Shown here: in pieces, positions 1 through 7,363 of the stretch
Position numbering within the stretch: position 1 is the first letter of the stretch
Layout of the letters: the number at the start of each line of letters is the position of its first letter
Source: IDS-8 sp040902105
Lineage (GTDB): Bacteria > Pseudomonadota > Gammaproteobacteria > Steroidobacterales > Woeseiaceae
Direction: 5' to 3'
Assembly (NCBI GenBank): GCA_040902105.1
Contig: JBBDXW010000003.1
Location: 1 to 53,524 of the forward strand
Length of the DNA: 53,524 nucleotides
The notes under the pieces: generated by a model
Told to the model about the DNA's origin: nothing
Database searches by the model: none
The model's input: only the letters and a program-made list of their open reading frames with translations
Position numbers and translations under genes: made by a program

Positions 1-105
1 CGTCCGGGGGTGTTCCACGAGCGAGTTTCCCGTGTCTGAGCACGTGGAACACCCCGGACGGTGCCCCTGCGTCGCCAAACGTAATCCCCGGCCTGCGCGT
101 TGACC
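1..105. mobile_element. MITE-like element, truncated by the window edge (family A)
   Basis: Bases 1-60 form a hairpin with arms 1-19 and 43-60 (CGTCCGGGG(G)TGTTCCACG, one bulged G) around a 23-base loop. The same hairpin occurs at about 30129-30188 and at 53472-53524. The sequence after it (CCTGCGTCGCCAAACGTAAT, 67-86) matches the right half of copies at 30195 and 43226, so this is the right part of one element. Its right terminal repeat is not clearly preserved, and ygfZ ends at 106. Interpretation as a non-autonomous element is inference. Confidence 0.7.
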
Positions 106-1005
106 TCAGCTGGCACCGCCAGACGCAACGCCGGTCCCCACTGCGTAAGGGAGTGCGACCGGCGAGGCGAGGGTACCGTGCACCTGCAGCGTTTGTCCGT
201 GCAACTCCACCGGCACGACGGCAAGGAGCTGCCCCCCGATTACGTTGATCACGTCGCCGACGTCCCGGCCCTCGAGCTGCAGCTTGTCGCCGACGGCGGC
301 GCTTGCGCTGTTCGTCTGGAAGTGCATGAGCCGCCTCTTGCTGCTCCCGAGGTGCTGGGTGCGTGCGACCACCTCCTGCCCGGTATAGCAGCCCTTGCTG
401 AAACTGATCGCGCCGAGACAATCGAGGTTGAGCATATGCGGCGTGTACTTTTCCGACGTCGCGGCCCGGATCAATGGAATGCCCGCGCCGATCAGCGCCA
501 GCTGCCACTCGACATCCGTCAAGCGTCGTGCGGAAATCAGACCGGATTCCTGAACGGCGGAAACGGGGCCGTAGACCTCGATGCAACGCGGCACGGCGCC
601 CGTATCGACGGCGACCAGGTTGCGGGTGTGGCCGGCCGCGTTGCGCCCCTCCCGCGGCAACAGCCCGAGCGCTGCAAGCACCGCTATGTCGTCTTCCCGC
701 GAGAGCGCCAACGCGCCCCATTCGTCGCCGGCAATCGCGAAATCGACGCTCGCGCGAAATTTGTACCTGAGGAGCCTCTGGAGCAGGGATTCGGCGAGCG
801 CGGCGGGCACCACGAGACCGATCCCGTCACCGCCGCTTGCGACGATCATCCGCATTACGGCGATGACGCGTCCTTTTGCATTGCACCATGCTGCGAGGGC
901 CGCCGGCGTATGGGCAAGCCGGGCGACGTCCTGCGTCAACTGGCCCTGCAGAAACGAGCGGGCGTCGCTGCCGGAGACTTTAAGGACCTTGAATAACTGA
1001 CCCAT
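106..1005 (-). CDS. ygfZ: tRNA-modifying / Fe-S assembly protein YgfZ (folate-binding, GcvT-like)
   Basis: The product is 299 residues and belongs to the YgfZ/GcvT-like folate-binding family, which supports Fe-S enzymes such as MiaB and depends on tetrahydrofolate. The family signature K-G-C-Y-T-G-Q-E is at about residues 204-211 and contains the conserved cysteine. The start at 1005 (MGQLFKVLK) is chosen because family homology begins there; the frame stays open upstream to 1140 without similarity. The gene diverges from the succinate dehydrogenase block. In E. coli ygfZ also lies next to sdhE-ygfX, and the same association is seen here. Its stop codon sits at the edge of a repeat element. 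Confidence 0.92.
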   Translation of the reverse strand: MGQLFKVLKVSGSDARSFLQGQLTQDVARLAHTPAALAAWCNAKGRVIAVMRMIVASGGDGIGLVVPAALAESLLQRLLRYKFRASVDFAIAGDEWGALALSREDDIAVLAALGLLPREGRNAAGHTRNLVAVDTGAVPRCIEVYGPVSAVQESGLISARRLTDVEWQLALIGAGIPLIRAATSEKYTPHMLNLDCLGAISFSKGCYTGQEVVARTQHLGSSKRRLMHFQTNSASAAVGDKLQLEGRDVGDVINVIGGQLLAVVPVELHGQTLQVHGTLASPVALPYAVGTGVASGGAS

Positions 1006-1102
1006 GATCGGTTTGGCTTCTGAGCGTTCGTCGGCACCGCGGAAGCGCACCGGTGTCGGGCGCCGGACTGCATGATGGCACACAGTCTGGCATACTCGCC
1101 GG

Positions 1103-1369
1103 GTGTCTGACGAACAGGACAGATCCCCCACCCGGAGCAATGACGGAGCCGCCGCCAGAGGCGACAGTCGAATTCATATCTTGGTGCCGGACGGGAAACC
1201 ACCCGTCGAGTCAGACCGGGAAAAAAGTGACGAACGGGCGGGCGCAAGCCCGGGTATGACCCCGGGCATCAACAATAAAAAGACGCTAAAGGAAATCCCG
1301 GGCAGGGGCGTGCCGGACCCGACGCGGTACGGCGATTGGGAGATCAGAGGGCGATGCATCGATTTTTGA
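1103..1369 (+). CDS. SDHAF4-like succinate dehydrogenase assembly factor (DUF1674)
   Basis: This 88-residue protein has a low-complexity, charged N-terminus and ends in PTRYGDWEIRGRCIDF (residues 73-88). That is the C-terminal hallmark of DUF1674, the SDHAF4 family that binds flavinylated SdhA and protects it before complex assembly. The start is GTG at 1103 and is tentative, because only the C-terminal third is conserved. It lies 82 bases upstream of sdhC in the same direction and is probably co-transcribed. The function is inferred from the signature and its position; it could easily be missed by annotation because it is short and starts with GTG. Confidence 0.82.
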   Translation: MSDEQDRSPTRSNDGAAARGDSRIHILVPDGKPPVESDREKSDERAGASPGMTPGINNKKTLKEIPGRGVPDPTRYGDWEIRGRCIDF

Positions 1370-1451
1370 CACCGCCTGCGGCCTGGCAGGCGTGCCCCCG
1401 GAGACGATTCAAAGGCAGGGCAGGACATGAGCCGGGTGGTGAGCGGTGGCA

Positions 1452-1850
1452 ATGAATAGCCAGGGTAATAGTCCAGGGAAAAGGCAGGCGCGGCCGTTAT
1501 CGCCGCATCTGTCGATCTATCGCTGGCCGATAACAATGACACTCTCGATACTGCACCGGGTAACCGGTGTGGCCTTGTCGTTGGGCTTTCTCGTGCTGGT
1601 CGCCTGGTTCGTCGCCGCGGCGAACGGCGCCGACGCGCACGCCCGGTTCGCGGACCTGATGCAGTCGTTCGGCGGCCGCACCGTACTCGCGATCCTGAGT
1701 TTTGCGTTCTTCTTTCACCTGTCGAACGGCATTCGCCATCTGGCCTGGGATCTGGGCTACGGTTTCGAGATACCCCAGGCCAATGCCTCGTCCTGGGTCG
1801 TTATCGTCAGCACGATTGCGCTGACACTTCTCTATTGGCTGGTCTTATGA
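1452..1850 (+). CDS. sdhC: succinate dehydrogenase cytochrome b556 subunit SdhC
   Basis: A 132-residue membrane anchor of complex II that binds heme b and ubiquinone with SdhD. The motif PLSPHLSIYRWPITM near the N-terminus and HRVTG at the first helix are typical of SdhC. Three hydrophobic helices follow, and HLSNGIRHLAWDLG contains the likely heme-ligand histidine. The ATG at 1452 is preferred over the in-frame GTG at 1446 because a GAG(CGG) ribosome site is 8 bases upstream. It is the first membrane subunit of the sdhCDAB operon, followed 16 bases later by sdhD. Confidence 0.95.
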   Translation: MNSQGNSPGKRQARPLSPHLSIYRWPITMTLSILHRVTGVALSLGFLVLVAWFVAAANGADAHARFADLMQSFGGRTVLAILSFAFFFHLSNGIRHLAWDLGYGFEIPQANASSWVVIVSTIALTLLYWLVL

Positions 1851-1866
1851 AGTGCAGGAACCCGCG

Positions 1867-2247
1867 ATGACGGACCGGCGCACGCCGCTCGCCCGTGTGC
1901 TCGGAAGTGGGTCTGCGAAAGAGGGCACCGACCACTGGTGGAGGCAGCGGGTGTCTGCCGTGGCGCTGCTCGGTCTCGGCATCTGGTTCCTGATATCGCT
2001 GGCGCAGTTGCCCGGTTTCGGCCACGACGATGTTCTGCAGTGGATCAGCCGTCCATGGAGCGCCGTGCTGCTGTTGCTTCTGATCGTGAGCCTCGCGTAT
2101 CACTCGGACCTCGGCATTCAGGTCGTGATCGAGGACTACGTGCACCAGCCGTTTCTGAAAATCGCTGCGCTTATTGTCGTCAGGTTCCTGCACCTGTTGC
2201 TCGCCGCGGTATCGGGCTTCGCAATTCTGAGCATCGCTTTCCGATGA
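1867..2247 (+). CDS. sdhD: succinate dehydrogenase membrane anchor subunit SdhD
   Basis: A 126-residue anchor protein with three hydrophobic segments. It carries the SdhD signature YHSDLGIQVVIEDYVH, with the heme-ligand histidine and a quinone-site tyrosine (family knowledge). The start at 1867 follows AGGA at 1856 with good spacing; an in-frame GTG at 1852 is less likely. Its stop overlaps the start of sdhA in ATGA, which suggests translational coupling. With SdhC it holds the catalytic SdhAB dimer on the cytoplasmic membrane. Confidence 0.94.
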   Translation: MTDRRTPLARVLGSGSAKEGTDHWWRQRVSAVALLGLGIWFLISLAQLPGFGHDDVLQWISRPWSAVLLLLLIVSLAYHSDLGIQVVIEDYVHQPFLKIAALIVVRFLHLLLAAVSGFAILSIAFR

Positions 2248-4028
2248 ACGACTACGATTTTATCGATCACAGCGTTGACGTCGTGGTGGTCGGAGCCGGC
2301 GGCGCCGGATTGCGCGCGACCTTTGGCCTGGCCGAGGCAGGATTCAGTACGGCCTGCATCACCAAGGTGTTTCCGACCCGCAGCCACACGGTCGCGGCGC
2401 AGGGCGGCATCAGCGCCGCGCTCGGCAACATGGGACCGGATGACTGGCGCTGGCACATGTACGACACGGTCAAGGGTTCCGACTGGCTGGGAGATCAGGA
2501 CGCGATCGAGTTCATGTGCAAGGAAGCGCCCGATGCGGTCATCGAACTCGAACACTACGGACTGCCGTTTTCGCGTACGGAAGACGGGCGAATTTATCAG
2601 CGGCCGTTCGGCGGCATGACCACGAACTACGGGGAAGGCACGGCGCAGCGCACCTGCGCCGCGGCGGACCGGACCGGCCATGCGATGCTGCATACCCTGT
2701 ATCAGCAATCGCTGAAGCACGACGCGCAGTTTTACGTCGAATATTTCGCGATCGATCTCATGATGGAGAACGGCGCCTGCCGCGGTGTCGTTGCAATCGA
2801 CCTTGCCGACGGCCGCCTGCACCGGTTTCGTTCGCATCAGGTGATCCTGGCGACGGGAGGCTACGGGCGCGCCTATTTCTCCTGCACCTCCGCGCACACC
2901 TGCACCGGCGACGGCAACGCGATGGTTCTTCGCGCCGGCCTGCCGTTACAGGACATGGAATTCGTGCAGTTTCATCCCACCGGCATCTACGGTCCCGGCA
3001 TGCTCATCACCGAAGGTGTACGCGGGGAGGGCGGCTACCTGACGAATTCGGACGGCGAACGCTTCATGGAACGCTACGCCCCGAACGCGAAAGACCTTGC
3101 CTCGCGCGACGTCGTGAGCCGGTCCATGACCATTGAGGTTCGCGAGGGCCGCGGTGTCGGGCCCGACAAGGACCACCTGTATCTCCACCTCGAGCACCTG
3201 GGGCCGGAGGTGATCGAGGAACGCCTGCCCGGCATCGCCGAAACCACGCGGATATTTGCCGGCGTGGACGTCAACAGGGCGCCGATACCGGTGCTGCCGA
3301 CCGTGCATTACAACATGGGCGGCATCCCGGCGAATCGCGACGGGCAGGTCGTGACCCTGAAAGACGGCAACGCCGAGACGCCGGTGGCGGGGCTGATGGC
3401 CGTGGGTGAAGCCGCCTGTGTTTCGGTGCACGGCGCCAACCGTCTCGGATCGAATTCGCTTCTGGACCTGGTCGTGTTCGGCCGCGCCGCGGCGAAACAC
3501 TGCGCCGCGACGATGACGCCCGGCGCGAAACATCGGAACCTGCCGAAGAACGCCGGCGACGCGAGCGTCGCCCGCCTCGATGCCGCGCGGCATGCAAAAG
3601 GCTCACGGCCGACGGCCGAAATCCGCCTCGAAATGCAGAAGAACATGCAGGGGCACGCCACCGTCTTTCGCACCGGAGAGGTGCTGGCCGAGGGCATCGA
3701 ACGCCTGCGAAAGACCTTCGCAAGCCTGGCCGACATCCGCATCTCGGATCGCTCGCTGATCTGGAACACCGACCTGATCGAGACCCTGGAACTGCAGAAC
3801 CTGATGCTGAACGCCATCGCAACCATCGAGTCGGCGGCCAACCGGCTGGAAAGCCGCGGCGCCCACGCGCGCGAAGACTACCCCGACCGCGACGACGCCA
3901 ACTGGATGAAACACACGCTGGCGTGGGTGGACGAGGCGGGCAAAGTATCCTTCGACTATCGCCCGGTGCATCTGACAACAATGACCGACGAAGTAAAGGC
4001 GATACCGCCAAAGGCACGTACGTACTAG
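2244..4028 (+). CDS. sdhA: succinate dehydrogenase flavoprotein subunit SdhA
   Basis: A 594-residue catalytic subunit that oxidises succinate to fumarate and passes electrons to SdhB. The N-terminal FAD-binding motif GAGGAG is at residues 17-22. His48 in TRSHTVAAQGG is the expected covalent flavin attachment site. HPTGIYGPG near residue 243 and GVRGEGG near 256 carry active-site residues. The real start is the ATG overlapping the sdhD stop; the frame is open further upstream but that stretch is sdhD in another frame. The stop codon TAG (4026-4028) touches the left arm of the structured repeat that separates sdhA from sdhB. Confidence 0.97.
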   Translation: MNDYDFIDHSVDVVVVGAGGAGLRATFGLAEAGFSTACITKVFPTRSHTVAAQGGISAALGNMGPDDWRWHMYDTVKGSDWLGDQDAIEFMCKEAPDAVIELEHYGLPFSRTEDGRIYQRPFGGMTTNYGEGTAQRTCAAADRTGHAMLHTLYQQSLKHDAQFYVEYFAIDLMMENGACRGVVAIDLADGRLHRFRSHQVILATGGYGRAYFSCTSAHTCTGDGNAMVLRAGLPLQDMEFVQFHPTGIYGPGMLITEGVRGEGGYLTNSDGERFMERYAPNAKDLASRDVVSRSMTIEVREGRGVGPDKDHLYLHLEHLGPEVIEERLPGIAETTRIFAGVDVNRAPIPVLPTVHYNMGGIPANRDGQVVTLKDGNAETPVAGLMAVGEAACVSVHGANRLGSNSLLDLVVFGRAAAKHCAATMTPGAKHRNLPKNAGDASVARLDAARHAKGSRPTAEIRLEMQKNMQGHATVFRTGEVLAEGIERLRKTFASLADIRISDRSLIWNTDLIETLELQNLMLNAIATIESAANRLESRGAHAREDYPDRDDANWMKHTLAWVDEAGKVSFDYRPVHLTTMTDEVKAIPPKARTY

Positions 4029-4218
4029 CGCGCCTCGTTTATGAACGGCACAGCCTTTGGGCACAGTCTTGACCGGGAGGAAGGGCTTTCAGGATCGTCA
4101 AAAACAGGGATGTTTTTGCGAAGCCCCCATGGATGGGTTCACGGCGCTCCTGAAAGCCCTTCCTCCCGGTCAAGACTGTGCTTGCCCCTGACGTTGAACG
4201 TTCATAAACGAGGCGCGC
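4028..4218. repeat. Structured inverted-repeat element, family B copy 1 (three-way junction)
   Basis: The element has an outer perfect inverted repeat, GCGCGCCTCGTTTATGAACG (4028-4047 and complement 4199-4218), and an inner perfect 34-bp inverted repeat (4061-4094 and 4148-4181). Two small hairpins lie inside: CAAAAAC-AGGGAT-GTTTTTG (4099-4118) and CCCAT-GG-ATGGG (4126-4137). The single-stranded joints TCGT, CGAAGCC and TTCACGGCG are shared with the copy at 26633-26816, whose stems have different bases but still pair. It fills the gap between the sdhA stop and sdhB and could modulate sdhB expression. Whether it acts as RNA or as mobile DNA cannot be told. Confidence 0.8.
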
Positions 4219-4298
4219 GGCAGGGGCTGTCCGAGACAGGGCAGTTTTCGAAACCGACAGGCTGATAAAATGAAAGGCGGGTAAGGAGAGCATTTTTC

Positions 4299-5081
4299 GT
4301 GGCAGACTTTCGACTACCGGCGAATTCGCGGATCAAGAAGGGCAGGCACTTTCCGGCCGCCGACGGCGCGGGCAATGTGCGGCGTTTCGCTGTCTATCGA
4401 TACGACCCGGAAAGCGCCGCGAATCCGCGCCTCGACACCTACGACGTGGATATGGACCGCTGCGGTCCGATGGTTCTCGATGCCCTGATCAAGATCAAGA
4501 ACGAGATTGACCCGACCCTGACATTCCGCCGTTCCTGTCGCGAAGGCATTTGCGGGTCCTGTGCAATGTCCGTGGACGGTAAGAACACGCTCGCCTGCAC
4601 CGTGACAACGGGCAGCATTGACGGGGCGGTCAAGATCTATCCGCTGCCGCATATGCCGGTGGTCAAGGATCTCGTTCCCGACCTGACGAATTTTTACGCG
4701 CAATACGCGGCGATCAAACCGTGGCTGCAGACACGCACGCCGGCGCCCCCGGACCGTGAGCGACTGCAAAGCAAGCCGGAACAGGAGCGCATCGACTCGC
4801 CATCGGCCTGCATACTGTGCGCATGCTGTTCGACCGGATGCCCGAGCTATTGGTGGAACAGCACGCGCTTCCTCGGCCCGGCCACACTGCTCGCCGCTTA
4901 CCGCTGGCTTGCCGACAGCCGCGACGAGGCGACCGGTGAGCGGCTCGATGCGCTGGAGGATCCGTTCCGCCTTTATCGCTGTCATACCATCATGAATTGC
5001 ACCCAGACCTGCCCGAAGGGGTTGAACCCCGCACGCGCGATTGCCGAAACCAAGAAGATGCTGGCGGAACGGCGGCAGTGA
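4299..5081 (+). CDS. sdhB: succinate dehydrogenase iron-sulfur subunit SdhB
   Basis: A 260-residue electron-transfer subunit between SdhA and the membrane quinone site. The plant-type [2Fe-2S] ligands are C80, C85, C88 and C100. The C-terminal ferredoxin domain has CILCACCSTGC (C171, C174, C177, C181) and C228/C234/C238 for the [4Fe-4S] and [3Fe-4S] clusters. The start is GTG at 4299, supported by AAGGAGAG at 4283-4290. Unlike the tightly overlapping sdhC-D-A genes, it is 270 bases from sdhA because of the repeat element, and so has its own strong ribosome site. It overlaps sdhE by four bases. Confidence 0.97.
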   Translation: MADFRLPANSRIKKGRHFPAADGAGNVRRFAVYRYDPESAANPRLDTYDVDMDRCGPMVLDALIKIKNEIDPTLTFRRSCREGICGSCAMSVDGKNTLACTVTTGSIDGAVKIYPLPHMPVVKDLVPDLTNFYAQYAAIKPWLQTRTPAPPDRERLQSKPEQERIDSPSACILCACCSTGCPSYWWNSTRFLGPATLLAAYRWLADSRDEATGERLDALEDPFRLYRCHTIMNCTQTCPKGLNPARAIAETKKMLAERRQ

Positions 5082-5359
5082 CCGGGCAGACGCCCGGATG
5101 CGAGGTAAAGGATTCGCAGCTGAAATGGCAATGCAGGCGTGGAATACTCGAGCTGGACGAGCTGCTGGCCGGCTACCTCGAGCAGTGCTATCGCGAGGCC
5201 AGCGACGCGGAAAAAGCGGTATTTCGCGAACTTTTGACACTCCCGAACCCCGAGCTGGCGGGTTATCTCATAGCCGGGCGGGAAGTTGCCGATGGGGTGT
5301 CAGCACGTGTCATCAGCCGGATTCGAAACCGAACTGGCGCCGAGGAGGCCGCTACGTAG
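5078..5359 (+). CDS. sdhE: FAD assembly factor SdhE
   Basis: A 93-residue small protein of the SdhE/YgfY/SDHAF2 family that promotes covalent flavin attachment to SdhA. The hallmark RRGILELDELL (the RGxxE motif) is at about residues 21-31. The GTG start at 5078 overlaps the sdhB stop in GTGA and is the best-positioned start; the frame is open further upstream inside sdhB. The gene overlaps ygfX downstream. Together with the DUF1674 protein upstream, the operon carries both flavinylation and post-flavinylation assembly factors. Confidence 0.93.
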   Translation: MTGQTPGCEVKDSQLKWQCRRGILELDELLAGYLEQCYREASDAEKAVFRELLTLPNPELAGYLIAGREVADGVSARVISRIRNRTGAEEAAT

Positions 5360-5765
5360 GTTCGTTGTCGCGCTTTCCGCCGGGGCCACACTGGCGGGCG
5401 CCTTTCTGATCCTTGACCTGCCGTTGCTGCCGGGACCGAAGGCGGCGTTCGCTGCCCTGTGGCTCTGCGCAGGGCTGCTGGAATTCCGGGCGCAATGCCG
5501 CGGCATGTGCCGGATATCACGAATTCGTGTCGATTCCGAGGGCCGCCTGCGGGGGCAAACGCCCGAGGGCGAAGTCGAACCGTTGCAGCTGCTGACGGGC
5601 AGTGTGGTTCTGAGGCGTGTCGCGTGGCTCCGCCTGCGTTTTGCGGACGGTGCGGAATACGGTGAATTATTGACCGGAAATGCGCGCCTGGATGAGCAGT
5701 GGCGCCGTCTGCAGCTGATCTGGCGGCAACGCGCGTCGGTCTTTGGAGGGCCGCGGGGAAGCTGA
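5292..5765 (+). CDS. YgfX/CptA-like membrane protein
   Basis: A 157-residue protein with two adjacent hydrophobic segments (about residues 24-57) followed by a soluble domain. This matches the YgfX (DUF1434) family encoded directly after sdhE in many gammaproteobacteria. In E. coli YgfX has been described as the CptA toxin of the cptAB pair, with sdhE as partner; whether that applies here is unknown. The ATG at 5292 has GGAAG 7 bases upstream and lies inside the end of sdhE (68-base overlap). Assignment rests on length, topology and context. Confidence 0.75.
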   Translation: MGCQHVSSAGFETELAPRRPLRRFVVALSAGATLAGAFLILDLPLLPGPKAAFAALWLCAGLLEFRAQCRGMCRISRIRVDSEGRLRGQTPEGEVEPLQLLTGSVVLRRVAWLRLRFADGAEYGELLTGNARLDEQWRRLQLIWRQRASVFGGPRGS

Positions 5766-5889
5766 TACCATTCGCCGCATCGCGAAGACCCCTCGACCGC
5801 CCGTTCGACGACAGGGCCCCCATTGCCGGGAAAGCTCTCCCAAGTCACATTTTCGTGAAAAAGTGCGCATGATTGACGCTGAAATCAGA

Positions 5890-5916
5890 GAACTTTCCAT
5901 TGGGCTGCCGGTCTAT
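5890..5916 (+). promoter_or_regulatory. putative sigma-E promoter upstream of rpoE
   Basis: GAACTT at 5890-5895 and TCTAT at 5912-5916, separated by 16 bases, resemble the sigma-E consensus (GAACTT, N16-17, TCTRA). The site lies 47 bases upstream of the rpoE start, where autoregulation is expected in gammaproteobacteria. It is a sequence match only. Confidence 0.5.
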
Positions 5917-5962
5917 CCCGGGGTCGGCAGGATGTGCCACTCGCCGAGTGGGGCCTGCCCGT

Positions 5963-6538
5963 ATGGCGACTGAATCGACCGATGCCCAGCTGGTTCGCCG
6001 TGTCCAGAAGGGTGACAAAGGTGCGTTCGATCTACTTGTCCTGAAGTATCAGCACAAGATCGTAAACCTGGTGATGCGTTATGTGCGGGACCCGGATCAG
6101 GCTTTGGACATCACGCAGGAAGCCTTCCTCAAGGCTTACAGGGCCATGCCGCGTTTTCGCGGCGAGAGTGCGTTTTATACGTGGTTGTACAGAATCGCTG
6201 TGAATACCGCGAAGAACTATCTTGCCGCTCAGCGAAGACGACCGATGGACGTCGAACTGGACCTGCAGGACCCGGAGCAGTTCGACCTGCACGCGAAACT
6301 CAAGGAAACGGATACGCCGGAAGGCGTCACCCTGAGCCGCGAGCTGCATGAAACGGTTGAGCGCGCTATCGAGGCATTGCCGGAGGACCTGCGAACAGCG
6401 ATTATCCTCCGCGAGCTGGATGGCATGAGCTACGAGGAAATTGCTCAAACCATGGATTGCCCGGTCGGTACGGTCCGATCGAGGATTTTTCGTGCCCGTG
6501 ACGCAATCGGCAAGAAAATTGGCAATCTCGTGGATTAA
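5963..6538 (+). CDS. rpoE: RNA polymerase sigma-E factor (RpoE/AlgU)
   Basis: A 191-residue group-4 (ECF) sigma factor controlling the envelope stress response. Region 2 contains DPDQALDITQEAFLKAYRAM and FYTWLYRIAVNTAKN, typical of RpoE/AlgU. Region 4 contains ELDGMSYEEIAQTMDCPVGT followed by VRSRIFRARDAI. The start MATESTDAQLVRRVQKGD at 5963 matches the family N-terminus; the open frame upstream is not conserved. It heads the rpoE-rseA-rseB-rseC cluster. A candidate sigma-E promoter precedes it, implying positive autoregulation. Confidence 0.96.
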   Translation: MATESTDAQLVRRVQKGDKGAFDLLVLKYQHKIVNLVMRYVRDPDQALDITQEAFLKAYRAMPRFRGESAFYTWLYRIAVNTAKNYLAAQRRRPMDVELDLQDPEQFDLHAKLKETDTPEGVTLSRELHETVERAIEALPEDLRTAIILRELDGMSYEEIAQTMDCPVGTVRSRIFRARDAIGKKIGNLVD

Positions 6539-6669
6539 CTTACACATAGAGCTCGGGCGTGGAATAAGATAATGGACGCGTACCAGTAGAATCTTCCGTT
6601 GGCAGGAACACCGGGGCATTGCGGGAATCAGAATAACCTGTGGGCGTGGAACTTAAGACTTGGTGACCT

Positions 6670-7329
6670 ATGAATGATGCATTGAAGATGCAGATATCTG
6701 CTTTTGTGGATGGCGAACTGCCGGAAAACGAAAGCGAATTGCTGTTGCGCCGTTTGAGCCAGGATACTGTGTTGCGCCACCAGGCGGCCGAATATCTGCA
6801 GGTCGGGCGGCTCATCCGCCGCGAGCGCGAAGTTCGCGGAATGGGAGAGTTGCGCGCACGGATTGCGTCGGCCCTCGGAGAGCAGCCTGTCGAAACACAG
6901 GCAAAAGTGGAACAGCCGAGGAACCGCCTGCTGAAGCCCGCCGCCGGATTTGCAATTGCGGCCACCGTCGCGGTTGTGGCCCTGGTCGGATTGCGCCAGG
7001 TCGACGTCCCGGGCGGCGCCGAACTGGCCAAGCAGAATCCTTCGAGCCTCGCGCCGTCGACGGAACAGGTCGCCGGCTATACCGAACCGCTGCCGGAAGA
7101 GGCGGTGACCAGCCGTCCCGGTGAAATGCTCACGCAATACTATTTGAGTCACGGTGCGACGTCTGCGCAGCTCGGTGCAAACGGCATCCTGGCGCGACTG
7201 GTCACATTGGAATTGCGGGAAGGGAAACTGGTCGAGGTCGAAGACGAGCGGTCCCGGGCGGCTATCGCGATCGATACGCCGGACGACCCGGCCGTTGAGG
7301 ACGACCGGATCCGCGCCGATCAGCCGTAA
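6670..7329 (+). CDS. rseA: anti-sigma-E factor RseA (MucA-like)
   Basis: A 219-residue single-pass inner membrane protein that sequesters RpoE until cleaved by DegS/RseP-type proteases (family knowledge). The cytoplasmic N-terminus has the anti-sigma pattern ISAFVDGELPENESELLLRR (residues 9-28). A hydrophobic segment spans about residues 90-107, and the rest is a periplasmic tail that would bind RseB. It lies 131 bases after rpoE. No DegS or RseP gene is in the window. Confidence 0.9.
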   Translation: MNDALKMQISAFVDGELPENESELLLRRLSQDTVLRHQAAEYLQVGRLIRREREVRGMGELRARIASALGEQPVETQAKVEQPRNRLLKPAAGFAIAATVAVVALVGLRQVDVPGGAELAKQNPSSLAPSTEQVAGYTEPLPEEAVTSRPGEMLTQYYLSHGATSAQLGANGILARLVTLELREGKLVEVEDERSRAAIAIDTPDDPAVEDDRIRADQP

Positions 7330-7363
7330 TCATTCGCCACAAAAGCAACGCGGCGGGCATTCA

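Noticed and set aside
1938..2243. N-terminal extension of sdhA
   Set aside because: The extension is sdhD read in another frame; the standard SdhA start overlaps the sdhD stop.
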